The notes under the pieces are model-generated. The model had not been told where the DNA came from and searched no databases. It saw only the letters and a list, made by a program, of their open reading frames with translations. Shown here piece by piece: positions 61,501-64,000 of a stretch of DNA of 64,000 nt. Both the position numbers and the translations under genes were made by a program. Source of the stretch: Pandoraea anapnoica (lineage in GTDB: Bacteria; Pseudomonadota; Gammaproteobacteria; Burkholderiales; Burkholderiaceae); contig NZ_CABPSP010000002.1 of the NCBI RefSeq assembly GCF_902459765.1, positions 62,001 to 126,000 of the forward strand. The letters run 5' to 3'. Positions within the stretch are counted from its first letter, which is position 1. Every line of letters starts with the position of its first letter.

Positions 61501-61777
61501 CCCGCGCTTTGACGCCATCGTCAGCGCGACGGTACGACGCTTCCGACCGATTACGCTCACGGCGGCCGCCGCCGTGCTCGCCCTGATCCCGCTGCTGCGC
61601 AGCAACTTCTTCGGACCGATGGCGACAGCCCTGATGGGCGGTATCACCAGCGCCACCATTCTGACCGTGTTCTTCCTGCCCGCGTTGTACGCGACGGCGT
61701 TCCGTATTCGTCACGACGAACGTGCCGATCATCCCTCGCATGCATCGTCCGGCAGTTCGCAAGGAGACCGCTCATGA
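58568..61777 (+). CDS. RND-type efflux pump inner-membrane permease
   Basis: A 1069-residue pump with twelve membrane helices, two large periplasmic loops and the proton-relay aspartates Asp434-Asp435 in LGLLVDDAII. The N-terminus is preceded by about 35 cytosolic residues (AWALRHRSLVIF begins helix 1). It belongs to the hydrophobe/amphiphile efflux family, in a subgroup related to multidrug and heterologous exporters rather than heavy-metal CzcA. It is joined by ATGA overlaps to the adaptor upstream and the outer-membrane gene downstream. Substrates unknown. Confidence 0.92.
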   Translation: MSTQDGKPPVPQDPQTGPAAPTDALKDYRHEEGHFNLSAWALRHRSLVIFLIAMATIFGILAYSRLAQSEDPPFTFRVMVIRTFWPGATAKQVQEQVTDRIARKLQEMPNIDFQRSYSRPGESLLFFSMKDSAPPNEVPEEWYQVRKKVGDIAYTLPQGVQGPFFNDEFGDVYTHIFTLEGDGFGPAQLRDYADALRTVLLRVPGVAKVDYFGDQDQRIYVEISNTQLTRLGISPNQIAQAVNGQNAVSPTGTIEAPNDRVVVRPSGQYRNVDELADTLIRVNNRTFRLGDIATIKRGYVDPPVSEMRFGGKPVLGIGITMQKGQDVIHLGKALANTMGELRAQLPAGLKLTEVASMSQSVSHSVDDFLEAVAEAVAIVLVVSLVSLGFRTGMVVVISIPVVLAVTSLFMYIFDIGLHKVSLGTLILALGLLVDDAIIAVEMMAVKLAQGWDRKRAAAFAYTSTAFPMLTGTLVTVSGFLPIALAKSSTGEYTRSIFEVSAIALLASWLAAVVLIPLLGYKMLPERPREAHHGDDHEHEVYDTKFYNRLRGWLTWCIERKFIVLVITVVLFLIAMAGFSLVPQQFFPSSDRPELMVDLRLQEGASYQATLRETERLEKLLEGRKEIDHTVSFVGTGAPRFYLPLDQQLPTPNFAQLVITAKSVEEREALAQWLEPKLRETMPGVRTRLSRLENGPPVGFPVQFRVSGDDIGTVRKISEQVADVMRNNGDTVDVQFDWDEPSQRSVRFEVDQQKARALNVGSSDIANFIAMTLTGYDISQYRERDKLISITLRSPKAERVDPAKLATLAMPTPNGPVPLATLGRVVDELEYGVIWERDRQPTITVRSDVRAGKQGIDVTEAVYKKLGDIRKALPVGYRIEIGGSVEESGKGQASINAQMPIMVIAVLTLLMIQLQSFARTMLVVLTAPLGMIGVVATLLLFGKPFGFVAMLGVIAMFGIIMRNSVILVDQIEQDISAGRPRFDAIVSATVRRFRPITLTAAAAVLALIPLLRSNFFGPMATALMGGITSATILTVFFLPALYATAFRIRHDERADHPSHASSGSSQGDRS

Positions 61778-63291
61778 CTTCGCGCATCGTTTCACGCGCA
61801 CTGCGGTGCGCCCCACTCGCCCCCATGTTCTGGCTGAGCGCCTGCTCGTTCACGCCGGGCGATAAGCCACCGGCGATGCCGTCGCCGTCGCACTACGGCG
61901 CGAATGCCCTGCCCGAGCGCACGGTCACGGCGCAGGGGGCTTCGCAACGCTTCGACGTAGGCGCACAGCCGGTGAAAGCCTGGTGGCAAGCCTACGAGTC
62001 GGACAAACTCAATGCACTGGTCGACGAGGGCCTGCGCAACAGTCCGAATCTGGCGGCGTCCGATCGCGCACTGCAAGCAGCGCGTGAGCAGTTGAAGGCG
62101 CAGATCGGCTCGTCGCTATTCCCTTCCATCGATCTTGGCGGGGAAGTGGCCCGCGAGCGCAATCTCGGCATTCCGAACATCCGGCCGCCGACAGCGCTGT
62201 ACAACATGTTCGTCGGACAGATTCAGGCGCGCTACACATTCGACTTCTTCGGGGCGTCGCGCTTCGCCAATGCGGCGCTCGCCGCGCAAGTCGATCAGCA
62301 AGCGTTCCAACTTGCATCGGCGCGTCAGGCACTCGCGGCGAATATCGTCTCCGGTGCGATTGGCGCGTCGGTGCTCGGTGCGCAGGTCAAAGCGACCGAG
62401 CGGCTCGTGGAGCTGGCGCAGGCGGATGCCACCGATATGGCCCGACGCGAAGCCCTCGGGGCGGTGTCGCGCGCCGATGCGCTGGCGTCGGCCCAGAATG
62501 CCGAATCGCTGGCCTCATCGCTGCCGGGGTTGCGTGCGCAGTGGCAATCGACGCGCCATGCGCTCGCCGTCCTGCTCGGCCGTACGCCCGATCAGGCACC
62601 GGACGATCTGGCGCTAGGCGAGTTGAAGGTGCCGCGCGCCGTGCCGGTGGTCGTGCCATCGACGCTGCTGCAATCGCGCCCCGATATTCAGGCGGCGGAG
62701 ATGGCACTCAAGGCTGCCTCGGCCGAGGTCGGCGTGGCGACCGCGCAAATGTTCCCGAGCTTGTCGCTCAGCGCGTCGATGGGCAAAGGCGGCTTCAACT
62801 GGCCGACGGTGATGTCCAACGCCGGGTCGTTGTGGAGCATCGCGGCGTCGATCTCGCAGCCGATCTTCCACGGCGGCGCGTTGCTTGCGCAGCGTCGCGC
62901 GGCGCAGGCAACGTACGAGGCGGCCGTCGAACAGTACAAGCAAACCGTGCTGACGGCGTTCAAGAATGTGGCGGACACGCTCGCGTCGCTCGAAGCGGAC
63001 AATACGTCGCTATTGCACGCCGATAGCGCCAGTGCGGCCGCCGAGCAGATCTATCGCGATACGGCGGCACGGGTGCGTCTCGGGGCCTTGCCGGTGTCGT
63101 CCGCACGCGGCCGCGAGCAGCAGTACTGGAACGCCTACCTGACGACGGTGCGTGCAACCGGCGCGCGTTTGTCGGATACTGCGCTACTGTTTTACGCGAT
63201 GGGCGTGCCGCCCGAGCCCGCCGACGCTGCACCGACGCAGGCCCCGGCAGCGGCACTACCGGCCCCGTCGCAAGACGTAGCCAGACGATGA
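61774..63291 (+). CDS. NodT-family outer-membrane efflux lipoprotein
   Basis: A 505-residue TolC-like outer-membrane factor. The lipobox LSAC gives Cys24. Two OEP repeats (about 60-250 and 270-470) form the helical tunnel, with WWQAYESDKLNALVDEGLRNSPNLAAS at the start. The ATG overlaps the pump stop, and its own stop overlaps the TetR start, so the tripartite system is made from one transcript. Confidence 0.9.
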   Translation: MTSRIVSRALRCAPLAPMFWLSACSFTPGDKPPAMPSPSHYGANALPERTVTAQGASQRFDVGAQPVKAWWQAYESDKLNALVDEGLRNSPNLAASDRALQAAREQLKAQIGSSLFPSIDLGGEVARERNLGIPNIRPPTALYNMFVGQIQARYTFDFFGASRFANAALAAQVDQQAFQLASARQALAANIVSGAIGASVLGAQVKATERLVELAQADATDMARREALGAVSRADALASAQNAESLASSLPGLRAQWQSTRHALAVLLGRTPDQAPDDLALGELKVPRAVPVVVPSTLLQSRPDIQAAEMALKAASAEVGVATAQMFPSLSLSASMGKGGFNWPTVMSNAGSLWSIAASISQPIFHGGALLAQRRAAQATYEAAVEQYKQTVLTAFKNVADTLASLEADNTSLLHADSASAAAEQIYRDTAARVRLGALPVSSARGREQQYWNAYLTTVRATGARLSDTALLFYAMGVPPEPADAAPTQAPAAALPAPSQDVARR

Positions 63292-63938
63292 CCACCCGAA
63301 CCACGACCCGGGGCCGACGCCCCAAACACCTCCCCGATGGCCGCGCCGCCTTGCTCAACGCGGCCATCGACGCTTTCTCGCACCTCGGCTACGACGGCGC
63401 GAACCTGCGCGGTATAGCCGCGGCCGCCAAGGTCGACGCGAGCCTCGTGCGCGTGCACTTCGGCTCGAAGGAACAGCTTTGGCGCGCCTGCGTCGATACG
63501 CTCGAAGCCGCGCTGGCGGCCCCCGTCGAAACGCTCCGCGCGATTTCGGTCGATGAAACGCGCCCGGTTAGAGACCGCCTTCGCGACGCCATCGGGCTCA
63601 TCGCGGCCTACGCGGTGCAGCACCCCGAACACAAGTGCTTCATTTCGCTGCATGCGTCCGAGACGGGCGAGCGTGGCGCGGTGCTTTACCGCCATCTGCT
63701 CGAACCGGTCTACAACTGCATGGAAAAGCTCATCGTGGAAGGGATGGCGGCGGGCGTGATTCGTGCCGAGCATCCGGCGATGTACTTCTGCGTACTCGCC
63801 CATGCACTGCATCCGCCGCCCGGCTCGCCGGTGCTCATGCAGGTGATCGCACCGGAAGTCGGCGGCGAAGCGTTCGGCCCGGCGTTGCTCAAGCAAGTCG
63901 AGATGGTGTTCTTCACACCGCCACAAACCGACGATTAA
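63288..63938 (+). CDS. TetR-family repressor of the efflux operon
   Basis: A 216-residue regulator with an N-terminal helix-turn-helix (AALLNAAIDAFSHLGYDGANLRGIAAAAKVDASLVRVHFGSKEQLW). The ligand-binding C-terminal domain is of the CerR/DUF1956-like shape, with CFISLHASETGERGAV. It starts inside the outer-membrane gene stop (ATGA). Encoding the repressor as the last gene of its own operon, not divergently, means it would be produced with the pump and give negative feedback. About 60 bp after it nothing further is seen. Confidence 0.88.
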   Translation: MTTRTTTRGRRPKHLPDGRAALLNAAIDAFSHLGYDGANLRGIAAAAKVDASLVRVHFGSKEQLWRACVDTLEAALAAPVETLRAISVDETRPVRDRLRDAIGLIAAYAVQHPEHKCFISLHASETGERGAVLYRHLLEPVYNCMEKLIVEGMAAGVIRAEHPAMYFCVLAHALHPPPGSPVLMQVIAPEVGGEAFGPALLKQVEMVFFTPPQTDD

Positions 63939-64000
63939 ACCGACGCTCGAATGTCATGGCAGTGCATGCCGGCGCCGTCATCTCCGGCACGCACCGATCG

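Noticed and set aside
1-64000. Mobile elements, CRISPR arrays, tRNA or rRNA genes
   Set aside because: No transposase, integrase, regularly spaced repeats or recognisable structural RNA genes were seen.

Overview
The window is a piece of a high-GC betaproteobacterial chromosome. The gene set fits Burkholderiaceae, probably Pandoraea or a close relative: an Fec-type iron cascade, PhaC/PhaB/phasin, many LysR regulators, a BoxR/BzdR-type regulator and an RND operon. The genus is an inference from gene content and not a database result. I see no rRNA, tRNA, CRISPR array, transposase, integrase or phage module. It reads as ordinary accessory chromosome made of small metabolic, regulatory and transport modules.

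Region 1 (1-9041) looks like one catabolic locus. It has a cupin gene cut by the left edge, an MFS permease, and a left-facing set: crotonase, 3-hydroxyacyl-CoA-type dehydrogenase, beta-keto acid cleavage enzyme (BKACE), a lone branched-chain-type ABC binding protein and a feruloyl-CoA-synthase-type ligase. A divergent HTH plus shikimate-kinase-fold regulator closes it. Two near-identical palindromes lie between the cupin and permease genes. Region 2 (9042-14915) is an iron module: Fur box, FecI-like sigma factor, FecR-like regulator, TonB receptor with signalling domain, and an enterochelin-esterase-like hydrolase. Region 3 (14918-20457) holds a MerR regulator facing a DUF2938 membrane protein across a textbook 19-bp-spacer promoter, an FRG-domain protein, a PAS/GAF/GGDEF protein, a small unknown gene, a PhnB-like protein and a DUF4142 protein.

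Region 4 (20486-25764) is the least expected. Two divergent sigma-54 activators, one with a degenerate receiver and one with none, lie next to a tyrosine/glycine/arginine-rich BON-domain protein whose upstream region carries a strong -24/-12 sigma-54 promoter. The gap after it holds a sigma-70-like promoter, a possible leaderless 32-codon ORF, two hairpins and then a DapA-family gene. Region 5 (25790-32731) has a chemotaxis receptor, a DUF606 transporter with a divergent LysR gene, an HD-domain hydrolase, and an IclR regulator facing a ShiA-type permease plus an unusual type II dehydroquinase.

Region 6 (32838-47231) is a run of DUF2252, SnoaL-like, GST, LysR, MFS, metallo-beta-lactamase, TauE, AraC, ClC and Tam genes, followed by an ECF sigma/anti-sigma pair. 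Region 7 (47380-53197) has a cupredoxin with a Tat-type metallophosphoesterase, an M23 peptidase, a GAF-GGDEF protein, an acyltransferase-3 and a PAP2 phosphatase. Region 8 (53309-56685) makes polyhydroxyalkanoate: PhaC, phasin and PhaB, with no thiolase in view. Region 9 (57366-63938) is an RND efflux operon of adaptor, pump, outer-membrane factor and TetR repressor, all joined by 4-bp ATGA overlaps.
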